From Combretum micranthum (Eukaryota > Streptophyta > Magnoliopsida > Myrtales > Combretaceae), in the NCBI GenBank assembly GCA_024138025.1, contig JAMXBD010000066.1:124001-188000 (forward strand): DNA of 64,000 nucleotides, read 5' to 3'. The notes under the pieces were generated by a model. It made no database searches. It was not told the DNA's origin and saw only the letters and a list, made by a program, of their open reading frames with translations. Below are positions 1 to 10,749 of this stretch, in pieces. The number at the start of each line of letters is the position of its first letter. The stretch's first letter is position 1. A program made the position numbers and the translations under genes.

Positions 1-167
1 CAACAACCTAGGTATTCTCTGAATTGATAGGTGTTGAAGATCACAAACCAGCAACCGTATACCATTCATTGTTTTGCGATAATCCATTCGCTTGTACGCT
101 ATGTCAAAATACTTTTTGTAGGGTCCATAAGATTGATTCTACCCAACAATTCCATCATTTTTAATTT

Positions 168-472
168 AAGTAAATTACACCAGAATGTTCCAATGTTTGG
201 GGATAAGTTTATTTAAGGTCCTAATGTTTTGTGTGGTTCAAAAGAGGTCATAATATTTAAAGAAGTTGGTCAACTAAGGTTTCCATAGACATATGTTAAT
301 AAGAGAAAATATTTAATTAAAACTCTAAAGATCCTTTGCTTGTTACCACGTGTCATTAGAGACCTCAATTAACCCATTTCTCAAATGTTGGGACCTCTTT
401 GAACTACTTGAAATGTTAAGACTTCAAATAGACTTACCTCTAAACATTGGGACCTTCCAATATAATTTATTC
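168..472. mobile_element. Inverted-repeat MITE, copy 1 (Mutator-like by TSD length)
   Basis: This is a foldback element of about 305 bp with no coding capacity. Its left arm begins AAGTAAATTACACC and its right arm ends with the diverged complement (ATATAATTTATTC). The arms carry complementary forms of 'AAGGTCCTAATGTTT' and 'ACCTCTAAACATTGG'. The flanks TTTTTAATTT (158-167) and TTTGTAATTT (473-482) match at 9 of 10 bases, which fits a 10-bp target-site duplication. Length and TSD suggest a non-autonomous Mutator-like element; the superfamily is inferred. Related copies lie near 6.2, 45.0 and 62.4 kb. Confidence 0.75.
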
Positions 473-931
473 TTTGTAATTTCCTTCCTCTTAAACAATG
501 GAAAACATGAATTTTCATTCCTAATTCTTTCCTTCCCCTTTCCACTCTTCTAAACATAGTGTTAGAATATTAAACAACAAATCCTAATTAATCATATGAC
601 CATGCTCAGTATTTTTCATGATAGTAGCAAAAGTAATAGATATAACAACTATAACATCTAGTTATGCACCATACAGCACTCTACCCATACTATTGTCATT
701 GATAAAACGGGTTTATATTGTTAGCCATCATGGAAAACGATGTGTAAGGAATTGATAGGAATTATGGTTCGCTTGAACTGATAACATGGGTTAGAGTTGA
801 AGGATTGATGAACTCAGCTCATTAGATACCTATGGATGAATCATCTTTCTTTGTTGCACCATATCCAATGATTGATTATTCATATCTTTTTATTTTCCAG
901 TTTTCTATAAATCATAAAAACCTTAAAATAC
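473..931. other. Intergenic stretch, nothing recognised
   Basis: AT-rich sequence between the first MITE and the solo LTR. I see no convincing coding region, RNA gene or repeat in it. Confidence 0.6.
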
Positions 932-936
932 ATTAC

Positions 937-3900
937 TGTTGAGCCTGAATTTTGAAAATCACCGGTTCATATCTTTTAAACCCGATTCATATTAAACCCT
1001 AACCCATTTAACAGAAATCCTCGACTAGGGATTATTAAAAGAAATTTAATTTTTGAAAATATTTTGGAGTCGCCAACCGATAAAAATCGGAAAAAAATGA
1101 AAAGTTAGGATTAATGAGTAGGTTAATCCTAACTTAGCCACTAGTCTGCGGAAAATTTGATTTTAAAACCAAACTTTAAAAAAAATACCAGATATCTGAG
1201 TCCGGGGGCTAACCTATTAAAACCTAAAGCGGTTACCACTTTAAGTTTAAAATTTAGAATTTATCCTTTTCTAAAAACTTGCAAAAAGAATACATCAAAA
1301 AAAAAATAATAATAATAACAATATTAATAAGTCAGAAATCATTTTTATAATTTTTTATTTTAATTTTAGAAACATATAACAATTCAAAGAAAAGCAAAAC
1401 ATTCAAAGATTATACATATATAAAAATAAAAGAATATAATCCAGTTCAAATATTATAAAGAAAAAAAAAAAAAATAAAAGAAAAATTAATTAATAAGAAA
1501 TAATATATCAAATACATTTTTACCATATTTAAATTTTTAGAAAAATAACAAACTAATAATATTTAAATTTAATAATATCTAATTAACTAAATTAATAAAC
1601 AAAATAAATAAATAAATATTCTTATTTTTAATGTCGCCCCGAAGGTGCCTACGTACTCGCTAATCGAGTCAGACAAAACGTAGTTCTTTTATAAAGAACT
1701 TATTTGTTGATCAATTTTATATTTTCAAAATATTCTCACTTTAAGTTCATTAAATTTTGAATTTTTATGAAAACCAATTTTGATGATCCTATGATCAATC
1801 AATTGATATTTTATTTCATAAAAAAAATATTTTTCTAAAGTTCAAAATCATTAATTTATGACAATTCATGGCTAATTAAATGCTACATGAAAATCAATTT
1901 TGATTAAACAATATTAAATATTTTCATAGTAAATTATGAAAACATTTTTGAACAACTTTAATTATTTTCCAAAGTCCATTTATGAAAATAATTTTGAAAA
2001 CTTTGAGTATTATCTTCATAGAAAATTTATAAAGATAATTTTGATAAAACTTGATTAATATCTTCATAGTAAATTTATGAAGATAAATTTGATAAAAAAA
2101 CAAACTTGATCAATATCATGATTTTAAAAAAAAAACAATTTATCTTTATTATTCAACAACAATTGGTTTAAAAAATCTATTTACAATTTATTAATTTTCA
2201 AATAAATAATCATCACAAATGTACAGAACATATTCAAAATATCATAACAAAATTAAAAACAAAAAAACCAAACATCTCATGCATTAAATATATATTTAAA
2301 GATCAATTTATATGCAAATAAAATAAAAATATCCAAAAATATCACAAAAAGCTAAAACATGTAAATTTATATTAAAAATAAATTATTCTATTTTTTGGAT
2401 TTTTACGAATTTTTTCCTATTTCCGAAATTAAATATATAAAAGAAAACTAATAAAATATTGCGGACTAACCTGACCGTTGGATTTTCTTGGATCAGATCT
2501 GGAGCGTCTGATCGGTGGACCAAATCTGACCGTCTGATCTGTTGACTCGCGATCTGGACCGTGGATCTACTGATCAAATCTGGAGCGTAGGATCTGCTGA
2601 TCAAATCTGGACCGTAGGATCCTTTGATCAAATCTGGACCACAGGATCTTCTGATCAAATCTGGACCATAGGATCTGCTGGCTTTTGACCGACGACCGAC
2701 CACCGTTGACCGATGACCGACCGGGTTGGATTCGGATTTCGGGTCGGATCTCGGAGCTCCGTCGGGCGAAGAAGACAATCACGCTACCTTTCGAGCGTTC
2801 CTCGGCCGCTCCTGGTGATTTTCGAAGGCTGCAACCTTGTCGGCCCGACGTGGATTGAGGTGCTGCGTCCGTTGGTGGTGGTGGTTCACTCCCAGAACCA
2901 CCAGAAGTGGCGGTTCGTGTGGTGGCCCAACGGCGGCAAGGATAAAAATTTTTCGAAAAATTTGCAGAAATTCCAAATGCAAATTCGAGCAATTCTAAAC
3001 ACTATAATCAATCAAAAACACTTCCTAGATGATCCTAACACTCTTTAATTGGATCGAAATCCTCCCGATCACTTCGAATTTGCAAATTTTGCAATTCGAA
3101 CACTTTCTACTCTATTTTCAGATCTCGATCGTGTAGTGTGTATTTTGCGAAATTGAATTGTGCTTTCTGCTTGTGGGGTGATCCTATTTATAGATTTCGA
3201 AACAATTTGTCATTTCGAAGCTTCGTACTTGTTCAATTTTGAATCACGAATCGTTATACTTTTTCAAATAAGAACGATTCAAAATTGGGACTCGATTCGT
3301 GATTTTTGGTTCAAATTGATCACGAATCTTATGTTTATACATCATAACTCTTCGATTAAGTGTGTTTAATTTGATCAAAGAAACACAATTCGGCCAATTT
3401 TAAAATTTGAAAATCATGTCCATTCGAATTTTTCCCAATTTTCATGTCTCAATTAATGTGCCTTTTGGGATGAAATAATGCACGAATTGTGTATAGATGT
3501 GATGTATCCCATGCCTAGTTTGTGTCTGTACAATTAATTTCGAAAAAACACAAAGATTTGTTGCTCAAATGAGGCCTCAAAGTGGATGAACCGATGTGTC
3601 TTTTGGGAAAAAAAATTGGACAAAAAGAGGCAAAATCTGCCTGAGGCTAGAATCGAACTCGGGTCCCTTTGCTCCTATGTCTATGGTCTGAACCGGTAGG
3701 CCGTTGGCCTGTGCCTTGGTCATATAGCTAACCCACTAATACTTAAGACTAATAAAATATATATTATATTAAGCTCAAATAATTATTTATTTAATTTTCT
3801 TACATATATTTTATTACATTACTATTATTCATTTAATTATTTTATTATACATATTTTATTCCTCTATATTTTTTTTATTTTTTTCTATTTTCTCTTTTCT

Positions 3901-4030
3901 CTTTTTTTTTTATTATACTATTGTTTATTATTATATTATTATATTATATATTTTTAATGAACTCAACATGACATTAATTTATTCTAAACTTAAGCTTAAT
4001 TTTTAATTGGGCAAAAATTGGGTGTCTACA
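937..4030. mobile_element. Solo LTR, 3.1 kb, TSD ATTAC
   Basis: The element begins TGTTGAGCCTG and ends GGGTGTCTACA, so it has the TG...CA termini of an LTR. ATTAC is repeated exactly on both sides (932-936 and 4031-4035). No gag or pol coding lies inside and there is no second LTR, so this reads as a solo LTR left by recombination between the two LTRs of a full element. Its length suggests a long-LTR Ty3/gypsy group (Tat/Ogre-like) or a LARD, but I see no domain to prove it. Inside are a GC-rich block with 27-bp tandem repeats (2572-2679) and a segment (about 3640-3740) with a T-arm-like 'GTTCGATTC' on the minus strand, which I do not call a tRNA. Confidence 0.8.
2572..2679. repeat. 27-bp tandem repeat, 4 units, inside the solo LTR
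   Basis: Four consecutive 27-bp units start at 2572, 2599, 2626 and 2653, each opening GATCAAATCTGGA. They differ by a few substitutions in the second half. A degenerate fifth unit precedes them. The repeat keeps frames open on the minus strand, giving a fortuitous repetitive peptide with a recurring 'GPDLI'-type motif. Confidence 0.9.
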
Positions 4031-4092
4031 ATTACAAATCCCTAGATTGTAATATAATGTTAGATCCATAAAATACACGGATTCGCCAATCC

Positions 4093-5435
4093 ATATAAGG
4101 AATTCCAGAAGCTAATTGAGGAGGTTATGGACTTATGAAATGCCTAATGGTGCAACAACGTCATATCTATTAGCTAAAAGCTCTAAATCTTCAATGAGGG
4201 TTGTTGGTACCAAAGGAATTGGTCAATCATTATATTGGAAGCCTTCAGCCTCCAATGAACTTGTATGGCTACAATTTTTTTTTTCCCAAAATAATAACTA
4301 GATTAATCACAGTTGTTAAAATTAACAAGAATGGTGAAGCATCAAACCTTTATCATATCTATTCGAAGATAAATTGCTTCCAACACCCCCATCTCTCTCT
4401 TATTCCAAACTTCAGCCTCTTTACTTTCATCACCAACAACTGCCCTCCATGCATCGACAGGTACAAACTAAAAATTTTCAAGAAGGTAAAAGTTCTCTCA
4501 AATGGGAAGCACAATACTAATGGTGTTATGGGGAAAAAAAATAAAAAGCTTTATACTTACCCTTAGAGGACACTACCACTTATATGGGGAATTTCAGACG
4601 ACTTTGTATATATATAGTTGACCATATGGATTTGTTGTTTCAAAGCTTGGGGGAAGGGAGTCGTCAATGCCAACTCTTGTTGAATGTAATGATATCTTCG
4701 CTTGAAGGTGATCTTGAGCACCCACACCAACCTCAAAAGGTGCTTCTTCTGGTTGAAAGAGCCTCACATTTTTGGTAAAAAGTGTGCCAATAGATTTCAT
4801 TAGCAAACTGAAATTTACCATGTACAATAATAATGCCACAACAAACCAACTCCTCTAGGTCCAGTACAAGGGCGTTTAATCCACTATGATTGTGATCAAA
4901 AGAGCTACCAGAAGAATGCAAATATGCACATATGCAACTAAGCAAAAAGCCAATATAGCAGAAGATGACTTTTAAGTGTCACTATAATTTCAATGGAACT
5001 TGCAAATTTTGTGAAAGCCTCAAGATCTAAAAGGGTACGTCGTGTTGCCAAAACTCAAGATATGTAAATATACACCATGACTTCACTATCATTCACAACA
5101 GTAAGTATAAAGGTGGCAAATGTATCATGGCACAACTACATCACAAAGGAAAGGAAAGTGACGGAGCAGACAGATGAACATGTACCAATGTTCCAACAAG
5201 AAAGAGATGCCTTTGGAGAGCCTTGCCAAAAAAGAAACTTTTGAGATGGGAGATCCAAGGGTTTAGCTCCCAAATATCATGCTTTTGATATTGAATGGAT
5301 ATGTAATACTTGACAATCGAACTACCACACTCTATAGCCCCAATAGCAATGGTTGCTAGCTTGCACTAGCTTTACTAGTCACTAAAAAGCACAATCGGCA
5401 AGAATTCTTCCCAAATGATGGAGCATCCTTCATTG
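4093..5435 (-). pseudogene. Inverted unprocessed pseudogene fragment of the C3H6-like gene
   Basis: On the minus strand this matches about 23.79-25.13 kb of the CCCH gene: the end of intron 1, exon 2 (copy 4561-4767), intron 2, exon 3 (4348-4467), intron 3 and the first part of exon 4 (4093-4268). Introns are retained, so it arose from DNA and not from mRNA. Lesions are visible. The acceptor before exon 2 reads AAT where the gene has CAG. Indels in exon 2 bring in a TGA (4594-4596), and a TAG stands where the gene encodes KWK. Exon 3 is 120 nt against 125. Homology stops abruptly within exon 4 at about 4093, and exon 1 and the zinc finger are absent. No product is expected. Confidence 0.88.
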
Positions 5436-6202
5436 AAAACCTATTTGTGTTGTATGTAAAGAAAATTGTAATGCACTGGTCCTTTGAGACTTTTACAATA
5501 TTATGATGAATGTCAAACTTATTTTCAAATAAGAACCTCCTCATATTATTGTATCAAAATTAGTGAAATATATAATTGAGATTAGTATTTTGTGATTAGG
5601 TTTCAAATAAAGGATTCCTTTCCTATTTTGTAAATGTATCATGTCACCTCAATTTAATGGTGTTATAATGATGCTATCTATGATGAGATCTTCGATTCAA
5701 GCCATTTACTATAATCTTAATCATCTGTTTTAATCATTTAAAGTTCGATTCTTTATTTGAATTTGAATCTAAATATTGATTTATATGCTGCTTAGTTTCT
5801 TAGGAGAATACTCACGATAATCACTATGAAGCCCTTAAGGATTAAGTCTGAAAATTGAGTAAATAAGTCATTTGACTCGCTATTTGCATATGAGTTGTGG
5901 AGACAATAATCTGGATGGTGCCTGTTAATTGATCGACATTTTTTTTTTTTTTTTGTTAGAAAAGAACAACTTGGTTCAGTGTGTGATTGTAGGATTTCTT
6001 TCGGTGATTGACTTACCAAAATATTGGAACGGATTCTTGGAGTATACTTGTTTGTGTCATGGCATCTGCATTAAAGTGGTTATCGATAATTTATTATCCA
6101 ATTAATACTAAGCTTAACATCCACATTATATACATTGCTAGGTATTGCACCTGCTTGCTCATTATTTTGAATATTGATAATTCATGTACCGATAAGACGT
6201 CA
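5436..6202. other. Intergenic stretch
   Basis: AT-rich sequence between the pseudogene fragment and MITE copy 2. It includes an 18-base T run near 5938-5955 and nothing else I recognise. Confidence 0.5.
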
Positions 6203-6212
6203 TTTTCATCTT

Positions 6213-6541
6213 TGGTAAATTACATGAAAGGTGTTAATTTTTTAGAATAAATTTATTTGAGATATCAATGCTTTAAGTAGTTAAAAAAAGAAATTAACAT
6301 TTAATGAGTAAATTTATTTAACATATCAGTGTTTTAAGTGATTAAGAAAATGAATCAACATTTAGCAAAGCTAATTGAAAAATAATTTAAATATCGATGC
6401 TTTAAATGAATTTTGAGAAATGTTGATACCTCATTCGATTCACTTTTTGAAACATTGAATCTTCATTTTAACAACTCAAAATATTAATATATTAAATAAA
6501 TTTATTTTCAAATGTTAATACATTCTATTATAATTTATTCC
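6213..6541. mobile_element. Inverted-repeat MITE, copy 2
   Basis: The left end reads TGGTAAATTACATG and the right end TATAATTTATTCC. The element is flanked by TTTTCATCTT (6203-6212) and TTTTCACCTT (6542-6551), a 10-bp target duplication with one mismatch. It is internally palindromic, and motifs such as 'ATTTATTTAA' and 'ATCAATG' recur in both arms. This copy is more diverged than the one near 45 kb but has the same layout. Confidence 0.72.
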
Positions 6542-6679
6542 TTTTCACCTTTGCAACTATGTGTTAAGAGGAATCTTGAGTTTTGACAAGATCCAACTTA
6601 GTGTAGGTAATTCTTTTATTCAACCCCTGAGCGAAGGGTATATACTGCATTTCTTAGGTATAATCATTGCATGGCCTCC

Positions 6680-6749
6680 ACTAATTGACCACCTATTTGT
6701 GGAATAACTATAGAACTAATTGACCACCTATTTGTGGAATAACTATAGA
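6680..6749. repeat. 35-bp tandem duplication
   Basis: Two adjacent copies of a 35-bp unit that begins ACTAATTGACCACC, the second starting at 6715. The copies look almost identical, so the duplication is recent. Confidence 0.85.
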
Positions 6750-7463
6750 TTGATTTAGTAGCAGCGGCAGATAATGGCAAACAAGAGTTTGTGAGTGCAA
6801 AGTTTTAACCTCTTAATATACCCTTATCGATTCACAATTTTGTAAATATTATGGTTTAAGAATATTGGTAATTTGATAAATTTGCCATGCGAATTCATGT
6901 GATGTATCCCGTTGTTGTTAAACCCGAGTTGGGAGGTAGGTACAGACATGTGAGAAGATCAATGATCATGGAATCGAAGCGGGTCAATAAAAAAAAAAAA
7001 AAGAATATGAGTCATATACATATATTTTTAATCATAAAAGAAAAATGAATATAATATTACACAATTAAATTCATGATTCAATCAAATTCATCCATTAGCT
7101 TTTAACTCAACATGCAACTTGTGCCCTGAAAGACAAATAACGAAGTTGTTGTTTATTTAATGTATAGTAAATTATATAGCAAAAATATATTATTTCTTAC
7201 AAGTCCCATATATAATATCTCGAGTCGAGATGATATAGTGCTAAGCTCAAGCTCAAGTTTGAGTTCAAGATTTTAACCCAAGTTCAGCTCGAAGTAACAC
7301 TATATAATATCAAGCTCAATTTGATTAAATTCGTTTAGGTTTGATTTGTTAAAAAATATATTTCAATTCTGATTAAAATAATATTAATATCTAAACTTGA
7401 TTCAAATTCAATTAAAATTTATATTCAACTTGAGCTTGATAAAGCTCAATTAGGCTCGCGAGC

Positions 7464-7755
7464 TAATCAAGCTAAATAGAGAAAACTCGAGCTCAACTCA
7501 ATAAAATACTCAAGTAGCTCAAGTTCGAGTTAAACTCGACTATTCTCGAATCAAACTCGAGTAAACATCTAGTCGACTTTGAGTGGTTTGTCACCCAACT
7601 AATCAAGCTAAACATAGAAAGCTCAAACTCAGTTCGATAAACTACTCAAGTAGCTCGAGTTTGAACTCAACTTGACTATTCACGAATCAAACTTACATAA
7701 ACATCAAGTCAAACTCGAATAGTTTGTGAATCGACTTCGTTCATTTGCACCCCTA
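7464..7755. repeat. 136-bp tandem repeat at the end of a hAT-like element
   Basis: Two diverged units start at 7464 and 7600, both opening TAATCAAGCTAAA. They are rich in palindromic CTCGAGTT/AACTCGA words. The block ends TCATTTGCACCCCTA (to 7755), whose complement TAGGGGTGCAAATGA is a terminal sequence often seen in dispersed hAT-type plant elements. I could not find the matching left end: similar CTCGAG-rich sequence goes back to about 7210, but no TAGGGGTG terminus is visible. Confidence 0.6.
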
Positions 7756-9940
7756 ATCATACCTATATAAGTATGAATATTTATATACACATTACAACCT
7801 ACTAGTAATTGTGATTGCAATATTATTAGTAAACTAGTACATTATGACAAGTTAAAATATAATTCCATGTGAAGAAAATCAAACAAGAAAAATAATGGGG
7901 ATGGCATCCAACTTTTGAGAAAAAGGTATACAAGGAGCAGGAAGTCAACAATCAAAAGTGGAAAAATTATATAGCATACATGATGCCAGTACAATAAAAA
8001 CGGCATTCTTCTGCCACGAGGATGCAACGGAACTTGTTATTTATGTAATTTCAGTCCTTGGATTGGGTTTATAAATGTCAGGCATACATCAAAATTTTTT
8101 TTTTTTTTTTTGAGTTATCTACTTTCCATTGCTCTGTGTGTGTCTTAACCCATGTTTTTCAATGATTTTTTTGTCCGTGCTATCAACTCATCTAGTTACA
8201 ATATATATAGATCAAGGATTGGTGTGATCTTAATGGAGATTAAGTATTTGCTCAAATTTGCTGCATTTTCAATTGCTTCTTCATGCATTAGCCATTAAAT
8301 CGTCCCGCATAACTTTTCTGGAGAGATGATTATTGCTTTAAGTGATAACAAGATAAAATTACCTCTTAGATCAGCTACTAGAACGCTTAAACCGTATGGT
8401 TAACGTTTGTATTTTCTTTACATGAAATTTGTATTGAATAGTTTTCTTTTTGTACCATTCTTCTTAACTTACTATATATTAGATTTCAATTACTACTTTA
8501 AGCTCTTCATACATGGAAAGTTGAAGTGACCTACCACTGGCATCTCTTTTATATCAAGTTCTACACCTTAAAATAATCTAAGGAAATGAAGGTCTTACCC
8601 TTGTTTGAATATTAAAAATGGATAATTGAATAGAAACAAAAGAAGAATATAATCAAATTACCATCTATTATTTTTCTTTTTCTTCATTTTTAAAGTACTT
8701 TTATAACTTCTTCATACTTCTACTTTTTTCCAGCCAATTTCTCTTCAAATCTAGAGAGAAGATATTGAGCATTTCAAGTGAAAACGTTTCTACCAATTTT
8801 TAACTAGACATCTCTCCAGGTCGGATCCAAACCAAGACCCGACCTGATGGGACGGATCTAACCCATCAAGCAAACCCATCGGGTACACAGATCCATAAGG
8901 GTTGAAAAAACTGAAAAATTAATGTAAAAGAAATGATCCTCTTCCTCAGGCAGTTATGGATCCCTTTTTTTGAGACTTAGACTCAGTAGGTCTGGTCACT
9001 AGTTGAACAACCCATCCTGAGGAGATGTTTATTTCTACCCTCTTCATTCACTTTCAACCTTCTTTTAAATAGTCAAACATCGTTTTCATTTCATTTCGAC
9101 AACTTTCTCTTTATTTTTCTTAAACTTTTACTCTATCCAAACACAATATTAATAAAGGAAAAAAAAACCTTAAGTAATTGGCCAACTTCATGATTTACGT
9201 AAAGCTACAATATAAAATTCTTAAGTCTTGAAAAAAAAAAAAAATCCACGAATCTTTCTGCAATTTCACGCCCAGGAAAGGAATACGGCATGTCATTCCA
9301 TATCCATGACAATAGTTGGGGATTTCAGTGCCTCGTTGACTAAAATTCACATGTCTTATGTCCTTATTATTAAACAATGGTGTCTAGGATGCAGTCGAAA
9401 TGTTTCTTTCGGTGGTTTAGGCTCCAAACGAGATAGATTATAGAAGTTAGGTTTGATATTTATTCACATTCCATTTTAGAATAATGAAATAGAACTTGAA
9501 TATGAGTTACTCATTTATTGAGTTGTTCAAACTTTATGATATTCGACTTAACTAATTGGCAAATTTAATCAAGTATGAATCAAATTTCAAGTTTAAGATT
9601 AAGAACTTTTTTTTAAGACTGAACAGCAATATATTTTTTTCAATAAATAATGACAAAATATGTATAAGTATAAATTTGAACTCAAGTTTATGGAGTACCA
9701 TTTATTGTCAAGCTTTAATTTTAAAATTTTAAATTAAACTCAAATAGGACATAAGATTATATTATCGACTTATTTACAAGTTACAACTCTAGTCGGTTAT
9801 ATTTATTCAACATTCATACTACCTTTTACTTCCATGGTTGTGTGCAAGACCATCCGTCTCATCATTGCCACACTTGTCAACAACACTTAACTTCCCTCCT
9901 TCTTGCGATTTCCCAATTCAATACACATAATGTGGATAAT
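7756..9940. other. Intergenic stretch, no gene seen
   Basis: AT-rich DNA with short homopolymer runs. A GC-richer patch at about 8820-8890 with repeated GGGAC/GACCC and ACCCATC words may be a relic of a transposon end. I see no gene. Confidence 0.5.
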
Positions 9941-9947
9941 GTGTAAC

Positions 9948-10085
9948 TCATCACCTTGAGCTTTGGGTTTTTAATTCAATTTTACATCTGAATTTTAAAT
10001 TGTCAACAGTAGTGGGTAGATCATCGCCGCAGCTTTAGGTTTTTAAATTCAATTTTTCTTTTGAATTTTAAATTTGTGAAATATC
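9948..10085. repeat. About 73-bp tandem duplication, diverged
   Basis: Two diverged copies start TCATCACC at 9948 and TCATCGCC at 10021. Both continue with AGCTTT.GGTTTTT and GAATTTTAAATT. Confidence 0.7.
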
Positions 10086-10409
10086 AACTATTTCCTCACC
10101 GAGTTTCACGTTTGATGTTTGAAAATATTAAATATTACACCTAATCAAACTTTTACTAATTGAACTTCCTATCTTGAAATCTTCATTAACTTAAGCAAAC
10201 ATCCATTGATCAAAAGAATAAAATGTACGTGATAAATTCATTGGTTAAAGAGTAAAATAGTGATGAGAGGTAGGATCTCAAATTTGATAAATAAAGGTTT
10301 GACAGGATGTAATATAAATAACTTTAAACTACAAGTACAAAACTGAAATACACACAAAAAGAAAGAGAAAATAGGAAATTAGGAGGCGTTTTTACATAGG
10401 TATATATTA

Positions 10410-10740
10410 TATTTGATACTTAAACTTTGTGCAAACATTCAGTTTGATTTTTAAATTTTGAAGTGATCAATTTAATATTTAATTAAACTGTTTGTAGCTA
10501 TTTTACTACCTCCTTAACACTATTTGTTCGGTTTATTGATGTGGAAAATACCATCAATATTAATTTTGTTGCTTCTTCTAATACCATTTAACATCGATAG
10601 ACTATTTTTTTCACATTAAAAAATAAGATAAATGGTATTAGTAAGATAGTAAAGATAAATACAAAAAAACTTAATTGGATATTAAATTGACCATATCAAA
10701 ATTCAAATACCAAATTCAACTTTTGGTAAGTTCAAATATC
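10410..10740. mobile_element. Inverted-repeat MITE, second family, copy A
   Basis: A palindromic element of about 330 bp. The left arm carries TCAATTTAATATTTAATT and the right arm carries the complement-like ATTGGATATTAAATTGA. The outer parts of the arms are also complementary, though diverged. It is non-coding, and a similar element lies at 18.54-18.87 kb. I could not fix exact ends or a target duplication. Confidence 0.6.
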
Positions 10741-10749
10741 CCGACAATA

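Noticed and set aside
2383..3048. Overlapping open frames on both strands at 2.4-3.0 kb
   Set aside because: They lie in a GC-rich, 27-bp repeated part of a solo LTR. Open frames on both strands with repetitive peptides reflect composition, not a gene.
3640..3740. tRNA-like segment with a GTTCGATTC T-arm-like motif (minus strand) in the solo LTR
   Set aside because: No matching acceptor stem or anticodon arm can be folded; such motifs are frequent by chance in plant LTRs.
4594..4839. Minus-strand frame that resembles the CCCH protein as a separate gene
   Set aside because: It is one exon of the inverted pseudogene copy, with a lost acceptor and stops.
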